DNA from: Woeseiaceae bacterium
GTDB taxonomy: Bacteria > Pseudomonadota > Gammaproteobacteria > Steroidobacterales > Woeseiaceae
Direction: 5' to 3'
DNA length: 64,000 nt
Assembly (NCBI GenBank): GCA_030065915.1
Contig: JASJCQ010000001.1
Location: 62,001 to 126,000, forward strand
Shown: one piece after another, positions 55,691 through 64,000 of the stretch
How positions within the stretch are numbered: position 1 is the stretch's first letter
Layout of the letters: each line of letters opens with the position of its first letter
Translations under genes and position numbers: made by a program
Notes under the pieces: model-generated
What the model was told of the DNA's origin: nothing
Database searches by the model: none
The model's input: only the letters and a program-made list of their open reading frames with translations

Positions 55691-56038
55691 CGTGTCCGGC
55701 TGGCATCCTGTCACTTGCTGCCGGTCACGCGTCGAAACCCGAAGCCGGCCTGCCCTCTGACATTCAGTTGTCGAGAGCGATCAACCTGTACCGGGACCTG
55801 CATTAGGTTAAACGCCGATTCCGGTGCGTACCGGGTTAAGTTAGAGAAAATGCTTAATGGAGTCTGTGACTTAGCGCAGGTTTTGCAACTAATTCCGGTG
55901 CTGGGCCGGACCTGCGTCACAACGGATTGCCGTCAGTCGATGATTTGACCGGCTGCCGCATCTGGTGAAACAGGCGCACTCGTGGAGGACGTGACCGACG
56001 CAGGGCCGCCCGTTCGGGGTCTTGAAAGCGGTGTCAGC
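55691..56038. other. Gap upstream of the GGDEF-EAL gene (348 bp)
   Basis: No supported gene. It probably holds the promoter of the GGDEF-EAL gene. Two direct TACCGGG copies (near 55791 and 55835) and a small inverted repeat CCGGT-GCGT-ACCGG (near 55827) are present. Their meaning is unknown. Confidence 0.35.
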
Positions 56039-56653
56039 CTACTTGTCGGAGGCCGGCAGCGTCCGAATCAGCTGGCCCGACTCGTCCTCGATGACCGTGC
56101 CGTTTTCCTCGAGCTCACGCGGCGCAGAACCGACCTGGATGGGAATCGCCATGACGGTCGACTGCGGGCCGTCGGCAGTCTGAACCTCGGCCGAGACGTT
56201 CAGATAGAGGCGCCCTTCCCGCTGCGGCACGATCGAGACCTGGTGGGTCATCGCAGCATCGTCCTGCGGCGCGGCGAGCGAGACGCGCTCTAGCTGGTTA
56301 GCCGGGAACGCCAGAGCCGTCGTGTCGGGGATTCGATAGCTGAGCTCGACCGGCGCTCCGGGGTAAGACGAGCGGACGTCGAGGTTGATCTGTAACGGCT
56401 GCCCGACGACGGGTGTACCGATGATGCGATGCTTGATGCGGGCCGGCCCGAAGGGCTTTGCGTCTTTGTGCGAGATGTGACCGTGCTCATCGTCGTGATC
56501 TTGCGACGGCTTGTCGACCTCGACAGCCGCGGCCGCCGCCGGTGCCGCTTTCTCTTCCTCCGAAGCTGCCGTCGGAGCTTCGCCGCTGCAGGCGGCAAGC
56601 ATTGCCAGCGCTGCGAGAACGATCAGGTAGTTGCTGTTGCGTGAAATAGTCAT
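56039..56653 (-). CDS. Histidine-rich unknown lipoprotein
   Basis: From ATG 56653 (MTISRNSNYLIVL) the product is 204 residues, with lipobox LAAC (near residue 21) after a hydrophobic stretch. A linker rich in Ala and Glu is followed by a His/Asp cluster (QDHDDEHGHISHKD), a likely metal-binding segment. The remaining part is beta-rich, with no known family recognised. It starts inside the tail of the metallopeptidase gene (overlap 56665 to 56653 is avoided by this start; a start at 56695 would overlap). The two genes are probably co-transcribed. Confidence 0.8.
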   Translation of the reverse strand: MTISRNSNYLIVLAALAMLAACSGEAPTAASEEEKAAPAAAAAVEVDKPSQDHDDEHGHISHKDAKPFGPARIKHRIIGTPVVGQPLQINLDVRSSYPGAPVELSYRIPDTTALAFPANQLERVSLAAPQDDAAMTHQVSIVPQREGRLYLNVSAEVQTADGPQSTVMAIPIQVGSAPRELEENGTVIEDESGQLIRTLPASDK

Positions 56654-56664
56654 CGATAGCCAGC

Positions 56665-58779
56665 CTATTGCGGTGTCATGCTTACGTCGAAGCAAGTCTG
56701 TGTCGGGTAGTTTGCCGGGCTCTCAGGGTCCTGGTAACGGAATTCGACCAGGGCAGCGACGTAGGTTTCGCCGGACGACAGCACATTCTGCGTCTCGAAG
56801 ATCTCTTCGTTAGCGTCGCCGCTGTTGCCCAGTGCGACGAGCGTACCGCGGCGATAGACGTAGATGTCCGGGTCGCTCTGGTCGCGAGAATCCGCCGGAT
56901 CGTCCGGCGCCGGCATCGCGGTCGTCGTCGTGATGTTGACGTCGTAGCGCGCGCCCTGCGTGACGTCCATACGCAGATAGCGGAAGGTCGCCAGCTTGTT
57001 GCCATCGCCGTCGCCATCGTAGTCGGCGTTGGTGCAGATATTGATTACCGTGCCATCCAAGGGCATGTCGGTGTACAGCGGCAGCACGTCACGCGCGTTT
57101 TCGACGTCGACGCGTCCGCTCAGCTCGTTCGTGCCCCAGATATCCAGCCCGGCCGGGTTCATATCCTCACGCACCAGCTGCGAGTCAAGGAACGCGGCGT
57201 CGGCGGGGTTCAGCTGCGAACGCAGTTCGGTCGCGAACGAGAATATGGTCGTAAATGCCGACGTCGAAGCCTGCGGTCCGACCATCGTATCGTAGATCGG
57301 CTGGAAGCCGATCGAGCCCGCATCACCGCCCTCGTCGTTGGTGTCCCACAGGTCATAAATGAAGCGAACGACGGAGATCTCGTCGTACCACCCGCGGGCA
57401 TCGAACGAGCCGGACTCGGTGCCAATACCAAAGCCGCCGCTGCCGAAGTTTGTGTCGCAGTACAGCTGGTTTTCCAACGCGATGCCGGACAGCGCGGTCG
57501 CCCAGCCTTCGCCAAAGGCCAGGCGCGCATCGATGCGAGCCCCGATGGCATGCGGTCCGCCAATCGAGTCGGAACGCGAGAAGTTGTCTTCGAAGTAGTG
57601 GCCCCACTCGTGAACGATGACGTGGTCGTCGAACTCTTCGGAGTCGCCGCTGGCGTCCCCGAGCAGGAACAGCGAGTCAATACCGCTGGAATAGAACGAG
57701 GCCGACAGCTCACCGGCGTCACGGCACTCGTTGAAACTGTCGGTGCACGAGGTGAGGCGATTGTTGACGCTCCAGAAAGCGTCCAGCGGCGCAAAGTCGG
57801 CCGTCGGATCGACGCTCAGGACGAGTTGCATCGACGAGTAGATGCTGTCCAGCACGGCGAATGGCGCCGCTGCGCGAGGCCCCGCGTAACTACCCGTATT
57901 GAACGTTCCGCCGCCCCAGCCGGTTTCCGCGGTCAGGTTGCGCGTCATGCTCGTGCCCGAGAACGTGAAATTACCGCCTTCGACGGCATACAACGGACGA
58001 TTGCCCAGTGCCGGCGGGCTCGGGTCTGCGGGATCAACGACATTGTCGCGAACTTCGACATCCCAGCTGGGCGCGCCGGCGCGCTTGAGCTCGGCGAGTA
58101 CGCGAAGCCGAACACTGCCGTCTGCGACAGACGAGAAGGAGTAATTGCCGTTGTCGTCGGCCGTCGTGCTATCCAGCACGTTACCGGTGCCGGCATCGAG
58201 CAGCTGGACCGTCGCCTGGCGAATCGGGCGCAGCTGGATGTCATTGAAATTCAGGCCACGGCAGTTGCTGTTCGGCGGCACGAATTCATAGCTAACCGTG
58301 CCAGAGATATCGCCACTGCCGCCGCCACCGCTGCTGGTGTCGCGTACCGTGACGGTCACCGAGTCCGTAGCGGACAGGCTGCCGTCGGACACCTCCAGCT
58401 CGAACACAAGGTTCTCGTCGCTGGATACGGCCGGCGCCATGAACGTCGTAGACGCCGACGTCGGGCTGGCCAGTGTCACACCGGTGCCGGACGTCTGCGT
58501 CCAAAGGTAGGTCAGCGTATCGCCGGCGTCCGGATCTGAACCGGAACCACTCAGCGTGACGGACGTATTCTCGTCGACCGACTGGTCCGTGCCCGCGTCC
58601 GCGGACGGGGCATTGTTCGTTGGCGGCGTGGGCGCAGGATTAGGATTCGGTGCGGGCGCTGAATCGCCGCCTCCGCCGCCGCAGGCCGTCGTAGTCAGCA
58701 GCGTCACCAGGATCGCAGCTGGTAGCCGCACGCGGTCCAGGCGTGCGTTTGCGGAATGTGATGTCATTCGCTCCCTCAT
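56665..58779 (-). CDS. Surface lipoprotein zinc metallopeptidase with PKD/Ig-like domain
   Basis: The 704-residue precursor has a lipoprotein signal (LVTLLTTTAC, Cys near 33) with a Gly/Pro/Asn linker. An Ig-like domain of the PKD/REJ type follows at about 55-150 (SADAGTDQSVDENTSVTLSG), and a carboxypeptidase-regulatory-like domain at about 160-245. The catalytic region has HEWGHYFEDNFSRSD (His390, Glu391, His394) with downstream AFGEGWATALSG (Glu424), a gluzincin-style HExxH...E zinc site. The C-terminus is beta-rich. The family is not further identified; a secreted or surface protease is likely. It faces galE across 232 bp. Confidence 0.86.
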   Translation of the reverse strand: MRERMTSHSANARLDRVRLPAAILVTLLTTTACGGGGGDSAPAPNPNPAPTPPTNNAPSADAGTDQSVDENTSVTLSGSGSDPDAGDTLTYLWTQTSGTGVTLASPTSASTTFMAPAVSSDENLVFELEVSDGSLSATDSVTVTVRDTSSGGGGSGDISGTVSYEFVPPNSNCRGLNFNDIQLRPIRQATVQLLDAGTGNVLDSTTADDNGNYSFSSVADGSVRLRVLAELKRAGAPSWDVEVRDNVVDPADPSPPALGNRPLYAVEGGNFTFSGTSMTRNLTAETGWGGGTFNTGSYAGPRAAAPFAVLDSIYSSMQLVLSVDPTADFAPLDAFWSVNNRLTSCTDSFNECRDAGELSASFYSSGIDSLFLLGDASGDSEEFDDHVIVHEWGHYFEDNFSRSDSIGGPHAIGARIDARLAFGEGWATALSGIALENQLYCDTNFGSGGFGIGTESGSFDARGWYDEISVVRFIYDLWDTNDEGGDAGSIGFQPIYDTMVGPQASTSAFTTIFSFATELRSQLNPADAAFLDSQLVREDMNPAGLDIWGTNELSGRVDVENARDVLPLYTDMPLDGTVINICTNADYDGDGDGNKLATFRYLRMDVTQGARYDVNITTTTAMPAPDDPADSRDQSDPDIYVYRRGTLVALGNSGDANEEIFETQNVLSSGETYVAALVEFRYQDPESPANYPTQTCFDVSMTPQ

Positions 58780-59011
58780 GTGTGACAGCGTCGATCCTTG
58801 ACGTGAGTCTTCGGACCCCTAGATTAGCGCTTCTACCTGAACTCAAACACAACGAAAAGCGTCACTCATTGGCGACAGTTCACTGTTTTCTCAGCACTTT
58901 GTGCGAAACAGGTCCGGTATACCCCCCTAAGTATTGCTACTCTTAGTACCGAATGCCCGCAGAGGGTTCACAAAATTACGTTTTGTTACTTAATACTAGC
59001 GGTTTAACTTA

Positions 59012-60022
59012 ATGAGCGATAAGAAAATCCTCGTCACCGGCGGCGCCGGCTACATCGGTAGTCACGTCGTTAGACAGCTGGGGCAGCGGCAGGAGTCCGT
59101 AATCACGCTGGACAACCTGTCGACCGGATTCGAGGCGGCCGTGACGGCGGGCGAGTTCGTTGAGGGCGACACTGGCGACGCGGCCCTTCTGGACCGGCTG
59201 TTCACCGAGCATGACATCGACACGGTCATGCACTTCGCGGCGCACACGATCGTCCCGGAGTCGGTCTCGAACCCGCTGAAGTACTACAAGAATAATACCT
59301 CCAGCAGCCGCACACTGCTGGAGGCCGCACAGAATCACGGTGTCAAACACATCGTCTTCTCATCCACGGCCGCCGTCTACGGCGTGCTCGAGGGCAGCAG
59401 TGCGTCGGAAGACTCGCCGACCCGGCCAATCAATCCGTACGGCACGTCGAAGCTGATGACCGAGATGATGCTGAAGGACCTCGCATTCGCGGGTGGACCC
59501 AGCTATGTCGCGCTGCGCTATTTCAACGTCGCAGGCTGCGAGCCGACCGGTACCATCGGACAGTCGACGCCGAAGGCGACGCTGCTGGTTAAGGTGGCCT
59601 GCGAAGCCGCCGTGGGCAATCGCCCGCACGTGTCGATCTTTGGCACCGATTACCCGACGCCCGACGGCACCGGGCTGCGCGACTACATCCACGTCGACGA
59701 CCTGGCGACTGCGCACCTTGATGCGCTCAGGTATCTTAGAAACGGCGGTGAGTCGACTGTGCTGAACTGCGGCTACGGCCACGGCTACAGCGTGCGCGAG
59801 GTGCTGAAGATGGTCGAAAGGGTTAATGGGCAGCCACTGACGATACACGAGGAAGATCGGCGCGCCGGTGACCCGCCCGAGCTGATCGCCGAGGCCGACC
59901 GCATCCGTGAAGTCCTTGGCTGGGAGCCAAAGCTCGATGACCTCGAGACCATCGTGCGTACCGCGCTCGAATGGGAACGCAAGCTCGCCGCCAGGGACCC
60001 GGCAGCCTACTGGGCTGCCTGA
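59012..60022 (+). CDS. galE: UDP-glucose 4-epimerase GalE
   Basis: GalE interconverts UDP-glucose and UDP-galactose for exopolysaccharide and LPS. The 336 residues have the NAD motif VTGGAGYIGSHVV, the catalytic Ser/Thr-Tyr-Lys site (SSTAAVYGVLEGS, PYGTSKLMTEM) and the substrate part TGLRDYIHVDDLATAH. The length is usual. It is followed by three tandem coupled short ORFs leading into glrK, so galE may be the first gene of that unit. A GlrK-type system next to galE is a suggestive neighbour for cell-envelope control. Confidence 0.95.
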   Translation: MSDKKILVTGGAGYIGSHVVRQLGQRQESVITLDNLSTGFEAAVTAGEFVEGDTGDAALLDRLFTEHDIDTVMHFAAHTIVPESVSNPLKYYKNNTSSSRTLLEAAQNHGVKHIVFSSTAAVYGVLEGSSASEDSPTRPINPYGTSKLMTEMMLKDLAFAGGPSYVALRYFNVAGCEPTGTIGQSTPKATLLVKVACEAAVGNRPHVSIFGTDYPTPDGTGLRDYIHVDDLATAHLDALRYLRNGGESTVLNCGYGHGYSVREVLKMVERVNGQPLTIHEEDRRAGDPPELIAEADRIREVLGWEPKLDDLETIVRTALEWERKLAARDPAAYWAA

Positions 60023-60042
60023 GGAAAGTCCGACAGAGAACG

Positions 60043-60093
60043 ATGAGATTCCGCCGCCCACAATCGTACTACCGATCGGGAACCGACCGATGA
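60043..60093 (+). CDS. Coupled upstream small ORF 1 (16 residues)
   Basis: Encodes MRFRRPQSYYRSGTDR, very similar to the kinase start MKLRRPQS. It begins 20 bp after the galE stop, with AGGAAAG and AGAGA purine stretches before the ATG. Its TGA overlaps the ATG of the next small ORF. It has no membrane segment. Translation is not proven; the coding pattern is the argument. Confidence 0.5.
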   Translation: MRFRRPQSYYRSGTDR

Positions 60094-60140
60094 GGTTGCG
60101 ACGCCCACAATCGCCTTACCGATCGAGGCCGATCGAATGA
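60090..60140 (+). CDS. Coupled upstream small ORF 2 (16 residues)
   Basis: Encodes MRLRRPQSPYRSRPIE. Its ATG lies in the stop of the preceding ORF. Codons 12-13 of the previous unit (TCG GGA) supply a purine stretch 8 nt before this ATG. Its own TCG AGG at codons 12-13 forms a better GAGG for the third ORF. It shares LRRPQS and YRSRP with its neighbours. Confidence 0.5.
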   Translation: MRLRRPQSPYRSRPIE

Positions 60141-60187
60141 ATCTGAGGCGTTCACAATCGTTTAACCGGTCGAGACCTGTCCGATGA
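60137..60187 (+). CDS. Coupled upstream small ORF 3 (16 residues)
   Basis: Encodes MNLRRSQSFNRSRPVR. Its ATG overlaps the stop of ORF 2, with GAGG 8 nt upstream. Its stop overlaps the glrK ATG as ATGA, and GAGA in codons 12-13 is the only ribosome-binding-like sequence before glrK. Translating ORF 3 is therefore likely to affect kinase production. Confidence 0.55.
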   Translation: MNLRRSQSFNRSRPVR

Positions 60188-61650
60188 AACTGAGACGACC
60201 GCAGTCTTTGAACGGCCTCATACTGGTGGGCTTTGGCCTCGTCGCGTTGCCGCTGCTGATCGCCGTGATCTGGGCGCTGATTAACCTCGATCGGCTGGCG
60301 TCGCAGAGTGAGGAACTGGTCTTCACCGGTGTCGCCGCAGCCGAGAACAATCGCCTGCTCGATGAGCGCCTGGCGACGCTGGAGCGCTCCGCCAGGCAAC
60401 ACGTTGTGCTTGGAAGCGACGAGAGTCTCGACTTCATGCGCGATGACCTGAGAAGCCTCGAGCGCAGGCTGGGCGTCATGGCACCGATTGCCGTTGAAGC
60501 CGGCGCCGAAGCACTGACGGCATCGATAGGCAACAATGCGCGTCGGATTGTTTTCGAGCTAACGGCTGAAGACACGTCTGCCGAAGAAGCTGCCGCAGTG
60601 GTTGCGCGTTTCGCCGGCATACGCCAGCAGGTCGACAACCTGGCCGATGTGTTGACGAACTTCGTCGACGAGAAACTAAGGGAACTGCAGGAAAGCACGC
60701 GCAGCGCTCAGCGCATCTCTGCCTGGCAGACAGCGGCGCTGATCCCCGGCACGATCTTCCTCGTATTGCTGTTCACGCTGTTGATCGGTAAACCGATCCG
60801 ACAGATCGACAAGGCGATCCATCAACTGGGCGAATCCGGCTTCTCGAAGCCGATCGTGGTCAAGGGCCCGACGGACCTCGAACGCCTCGGTCGACAGCTA
60901 GAATGGCTGCGTATCAGGCTGTTGGAACTCGCGCAGGAGAAGAACCGCTTCCTGCGACACATGTCGCACGAGTTGAAGACGCCGCTTGCTAATATACGGG
61001 AAGGTACGGAACTGCTGCTGGACGGCACCGTTGGCGAGCTGGACAAGCCGCAACGCGAGGTGACAGACATCTTGCGTATGAACGGGCTCAAGCTGCAGAA
61101 CCTTATCGAGAACCTGCTGAGCTTCAGCGCCTGGCAGACAAAGAATGAAGTTCTGACGCTGGCCGATTTCCCGCTGCGTGCGCTCGCGATCTCGGTCGCC
61201 AAGGAACAGAGGCTCGCGCTGAAATCCGCGGGCATACAGTTAAAACTGGAGGTCGAAGACATCGTCGTGAATGCCGATCGTGACAAAATGCGGAGCGTTT
61301 TGGAGAACCTGCTGTCCAATGCGGTGAAGTTCACGCCGCAGGGCGGGCTCGTCACGATGCGCGCGGCGGCGACGTCCAACAGTTTTGTCATCGACTTCGC
61401 CGACACGGGGCCCGGCATCCCGGCCGAAGAACGGCCGAGGGTCTTCGAGGCCTTCTTCCAGGGACGCCGCGAACAGGGCGGACACGTGCAGGGAACGGGT
61501 ATCGGCCTGTCCGTCGTTCTGGAGTGCGTACAGGCGCACCAGGGCGCCGTAGAACTCATTGACAGCGACGAGTTTTCGGGCGCACATTTCAGGATCCGCA
61601 TCCCGCAAAAGATCGCTAGAACAGAACAAAAGCTAGCTGCTAATGGATAA
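60184..61650 (+). CDS. glrK: Sensor histidine kinase GlrK/QseE
   Basis: GlrK phosphorylates the sigma-54 activator GlrR in response to envelope signals. The 488-residue protein has a short basic tip MKLRRPQS, TM1 at about 12-35, a helical periplasmic domain, TM2 near 183-205 and HAMP. The His262 phosphoacceptor is in RHMSHELKTPLANIREGTEL, and the ATPase domain has NLLSNAVKFTP, DTGPGIP and GTGIGLSVV. The order kinase-lipoprotein-regulator matches glrK-qseG-glrR of enterobacteria. Its start overlaps ORF 3 of the 47-bp array, and its end overlaps the QseG gene by 8 bp. Confidence 0.94.
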   Translation: MKLRRPQSLNGLILVGFGLVALPLLIAVIWALINLDRLASQSEELVFTGVAAAENNRLLDERLATLERSARQHVVLGSDESLDFMRDDLRSLERRLGVMAPIAVEAGAEALTASIGNNARRIVFELTAEDTSAEEAAAVVARFAGIRQQVDNLADVLTNFVDEKLRELQESTRSAQRISAWQTAALIPGTIFLVLLFTLLIGKPIRQIDKAIHQLGESGFSKPIVVKGPTDLERLGRQLEWLRIRLLELAQEKNRFLRHMSHELKTPLANIREGTELLLDGTVGELDKPQREVTDILRMNGLKLQNLIENLLSFSAWQTKNEVLTLADFPLRALAISVAKEQRLALKSAGIQLKLEVEDIVVNADRDKMRSVLENLLSNAVKFTPQGGLVTMRAAATSNSFVIDFADTGPGIPAEERPRVFEAFFQGRREQGGHVQGTGIGLSVVLECVQAHQGAVELIDSDEFSGAHFRIRIPQKIARTEQKLAANG

Positions 61651-62263
61651 GTTTCGACACATAAAAACCGTCGCGCTGATCGCGAGCCTCACAATGCTCG
61701 TCAGCGGTTGCGCACAGACCAAGAGCTGGCTGTCGACGGTACGCACGCCCACCTCTCTCGGCTCTTCTGATGACGTGCTGGGCGCACCGGATGCCGATGC
61801 TTATCTCGAAGAACTGAGGCTGCTGTCGAGCAACGACCTGGCCTCACATGCGGAGATCTACGCAGACGCACGCGCTGGTGCGCAGCTGACACCGAATCCG
61901 TCGACGCGACTTCGTTACGCGCTGGTATTGGCGACGCCGGGACACGCAGAGAGCGATGCGAGCGAAGCTCAGAGCCTGCTTCGAGAACTGCTGACCCAGA
62001 CCGAGCTACTGACTAACGCAGAGATCGCACTCGCCAATATTTACCTGGCGTCGATCGAGGACCGGGTCGTCCTCGAGGCCGAGACTCGCCGGCTACGCGC
62101 TAGCTCATCGAGGGCTGCGCAGACGCAGGAGGCGGCGCTGAACGAACGTCTCGCCATCGTCGAGACCGAAAACCGCATGCTAAAACGCCAGCTCGAGGAA
62201 GCGGAGAGCAAGCTCGACGCCATCACGTCAATCGAACGCTCGATTCGAGAACAGGAACAGTAA
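61643..62263 (+). CDS. qseG: QseG-like outer-membrane lipoprotein
   Basis: QseG is a lipoprotein between glrK and glrR that modulates the GlrK kinase in Escherichia coli. The 206-residue product has a signal with lipobox VSGC (Cys23) and a helical C-terminal half (LRASSSRAAQTQEAALNERL, then KRQLEEAESKLDAITSIERS) typical of a coiled-coil periplasmic partner. Sequence similarity to QseG is weak, but position and architecture support the name. It overlaps glrK by 8 bp. Confidence 0.85.
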   Translation: MDKFRHIKTVALIASLTMLVSGCAQTKSWLSTVRTPTSLGSSDDVLGAPDADAYLEELRLLSSNDLASHAEIYADARAGAQLTPNPSTRLRYALVLATPGHAESDASEAQSLLRELLTQTELLTNAEIALANIYLASIEDRVVLEAETRRLRASSSRAAQTQEAALNERLAIVETENRMLKRQLEEAESKLDAITSIERSIREQEQ

Positions 62264-62344
62264 TACGATTGCTGCACGCTCGCGACCTTGCCGGTGGCGG
62301 CCATTCGAACTAGGCTTCATCCAACAGGATTATTGTTAAATAGC

Positions 62345-63697
<1,353 letters not shown>

Positions 63698-63700
63698 CCG

Positions 63701-63756
63701 CCCCCTGTGGGAGCGACCCATGGTCGCGACAATTTGGTTGCGGTCGGAGTCTGACC
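63701..63756. repeat. REP-like palindromic element after glrR
   Basis: CTGTGGGAGCGACCCATGGT followed by CGCGAC resembles the repetitive extragenic palindromes of Pseudomonas and relatives. GCGACC (63713-63718) and GGTCGC (63722-63727) pair around a 3-nt loop. A second imperfect palindrome GGTCGGAGTCTGACC lies nearby. The element sits between the convergent ends of glrR and the PrsR-like gene and may serve as a bidirectional terminator or mobile REP. Confidence 0.7.
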
Positions 63757-64000
63757 CTAACCAACGGCTTTCTTGGAATACGCCTCGGCGGAAAGGCCGT
63801 ACTTTGAGAGCAGGTCATAAAGCGTCGGCCGCGTGATGCCCAGTAACTCGGCTGCCTTGGAGATGTTGCCGTAGCTCTTCGTCAACGCGACACGGATAGC
63901 CTTGGTTTCCGCATGCTGTCGAACTTCTCGTAGGTTTAGCGACTCGGCCTGATCGAGGTCGACATTCAGACCGAGGTCCTCGGCTGTGACGAGCTTGCCG
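63757..64000 (-). CDS. PrsR-like sigma-54 response regulator, C-terminal fragment (cut by window edge)
   Basis: 81 codons are visible, ending in TAG at 63757-63759; the rest lies beyond position 64000. The segment contains NLREVRQHAETKAIRVALTK and a Fis-type HTH (GNISKAAELLGITRPTLYDL, then LSKYGL), the C-terminal pattern of PEP-CTERM-box regulator PrsR, which controls exopolysaccharide genes. Assignment to this family is from the visible tail only; other NtrC-type regulators with this tail are possible. Confidence 0.8.
   Translation of the reverse strand, partial: GKLVTAEDLGLNVDLDQAESLNLREVRQHAETKAIRVALTKSYGNISKAAELLGITRPTLYDLLSKYGLSAEAYSKKAVG

Larger units (their letters stand above)
60043..60183 (+). 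repeat. Three tandem 47-bp units leading into glrK
   Basis: The DNA between galE and glrK consists of three adjoining 47-bp units (60043-60089, 60090-60136, 60137-60183); the first 47 bp of the kinase gene (60184-60230) form a fourth, degenerate copy. Neighbouring units are roughly 65-70% identical by my count. Each unit starts with ATG, holds a 16-codon frame ending in TGA that overlaps the next ATG as ATGA, and carries a purine stretch (GGGA, GAGG, GAGA) 8 nt before the next ATG. Differences among copies are mostly at third codon positions or swap Arg codon families, so the peptide seems to be kept. Confidence 0.9.

Noticed and set aside
56668..58539. Long plus-strand open frame (623 codons) opposite the metallopeptidase gene
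   Set aside because: Biased composition rich in Arg, Val and Ala and no recognisable domain; the opposite strand has a signal peptide and a zinc site.

Overview
The window is GC-rich gammaproteobacterial chromosome dominated by a polar-type flagellar locus. Roughly the left 29 kb is one flagellar region in the Pseudomonas/Vibrio style: a FleQ-FleS-FleR (FlrABC) regulatory cascade with RpoN (sigma-54) and FliA (sigma-28) promoters. GTP-dependent PEP carboxykinase, N-formylglutamate amidohydrolase, a GlrK-QseG-GlrR operon and the end of a PrsR-like regulator point to an aerobic, probably marine gammaproteobacterium (Woeseia/Chromatiales-like is a guess). No phage, insertion sequence, CRISPR array, tRNA or rRNA gene was seen.

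Layout. 1-27,186, all on the minus strand and read right to left: flgBCDEFGHIJKL, fliC, flaG, fliD, fliS, fliT-like, fleQ, fleS, fleR, fliEFGHIJ, fliK, fliL and the start of fliM, which runs off the left edge. 27,187-29,439 on the plus strand: flgA, flgM, flgN and a CsrA-family gene resembling RsmN/RsmF. The control logic is visible in the DNA. There is a perfect CRP/Vfr palindrome before fleQ. Textbook -24/-12 promoters precede fleSR, fliK, fliL, flgB and flgA. Sigma-28 promoters precede fliC and flgM, the latter overlapping the flgA stop codon.

29,525-44,249 is mixed metabolism: a lipoprotein, pckG, a class III cyclase fused to an FHA domain, a methyltransferase, dusA, a TetR regulator, cysC-sat for sulfate activation, a lipoprotein phosphodiesterase, a TonB-dependent receptor, a FadJ/FadB-like beta-oxidation enzyme and an AraC-type HTH-only regulator. 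44,353-58,779 carries an aldehyde dehydrogenase, a DUF4397-like lipoprotein, arsenate reductase, a membrane diguanylate cyclase, a YbdK-type ligase next to N-formylglutamate amidohydrolase, a large PAS/GAF/GGDEF/EAL protein, a His-rich lipoprotein and a secreted HExxH metallopeptidase. 59,012-64,000 has galE, the glrK-qseG-glrR operon and the 3' end of a PrsR-like regulator.

The most unusual structure lies between galE and glrK (60,043-60,187). It is three tandem 47-bp units, each a complete 16-codon ORF whose TGA overlaps the next ATG (ATGA). The fourth copy of the unit is the start of the kinase gene itself. The short peptides keep the M-x-[FL]-R-R-[PS]-Q-S start of the kinase through largely synonymous changes, and each carries a purine-rich ribosome-binding stretch for the next. 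I know of no described system like it.

Two c-di-GMP enzymes, a likely cAMP cyclase, a CRP/Vfr site before fleQ and an RsmN-like CsrA protein suggest that motility here is wired to both cyclic-nucleotide signalling and post-transcriptional control. This link is inference.
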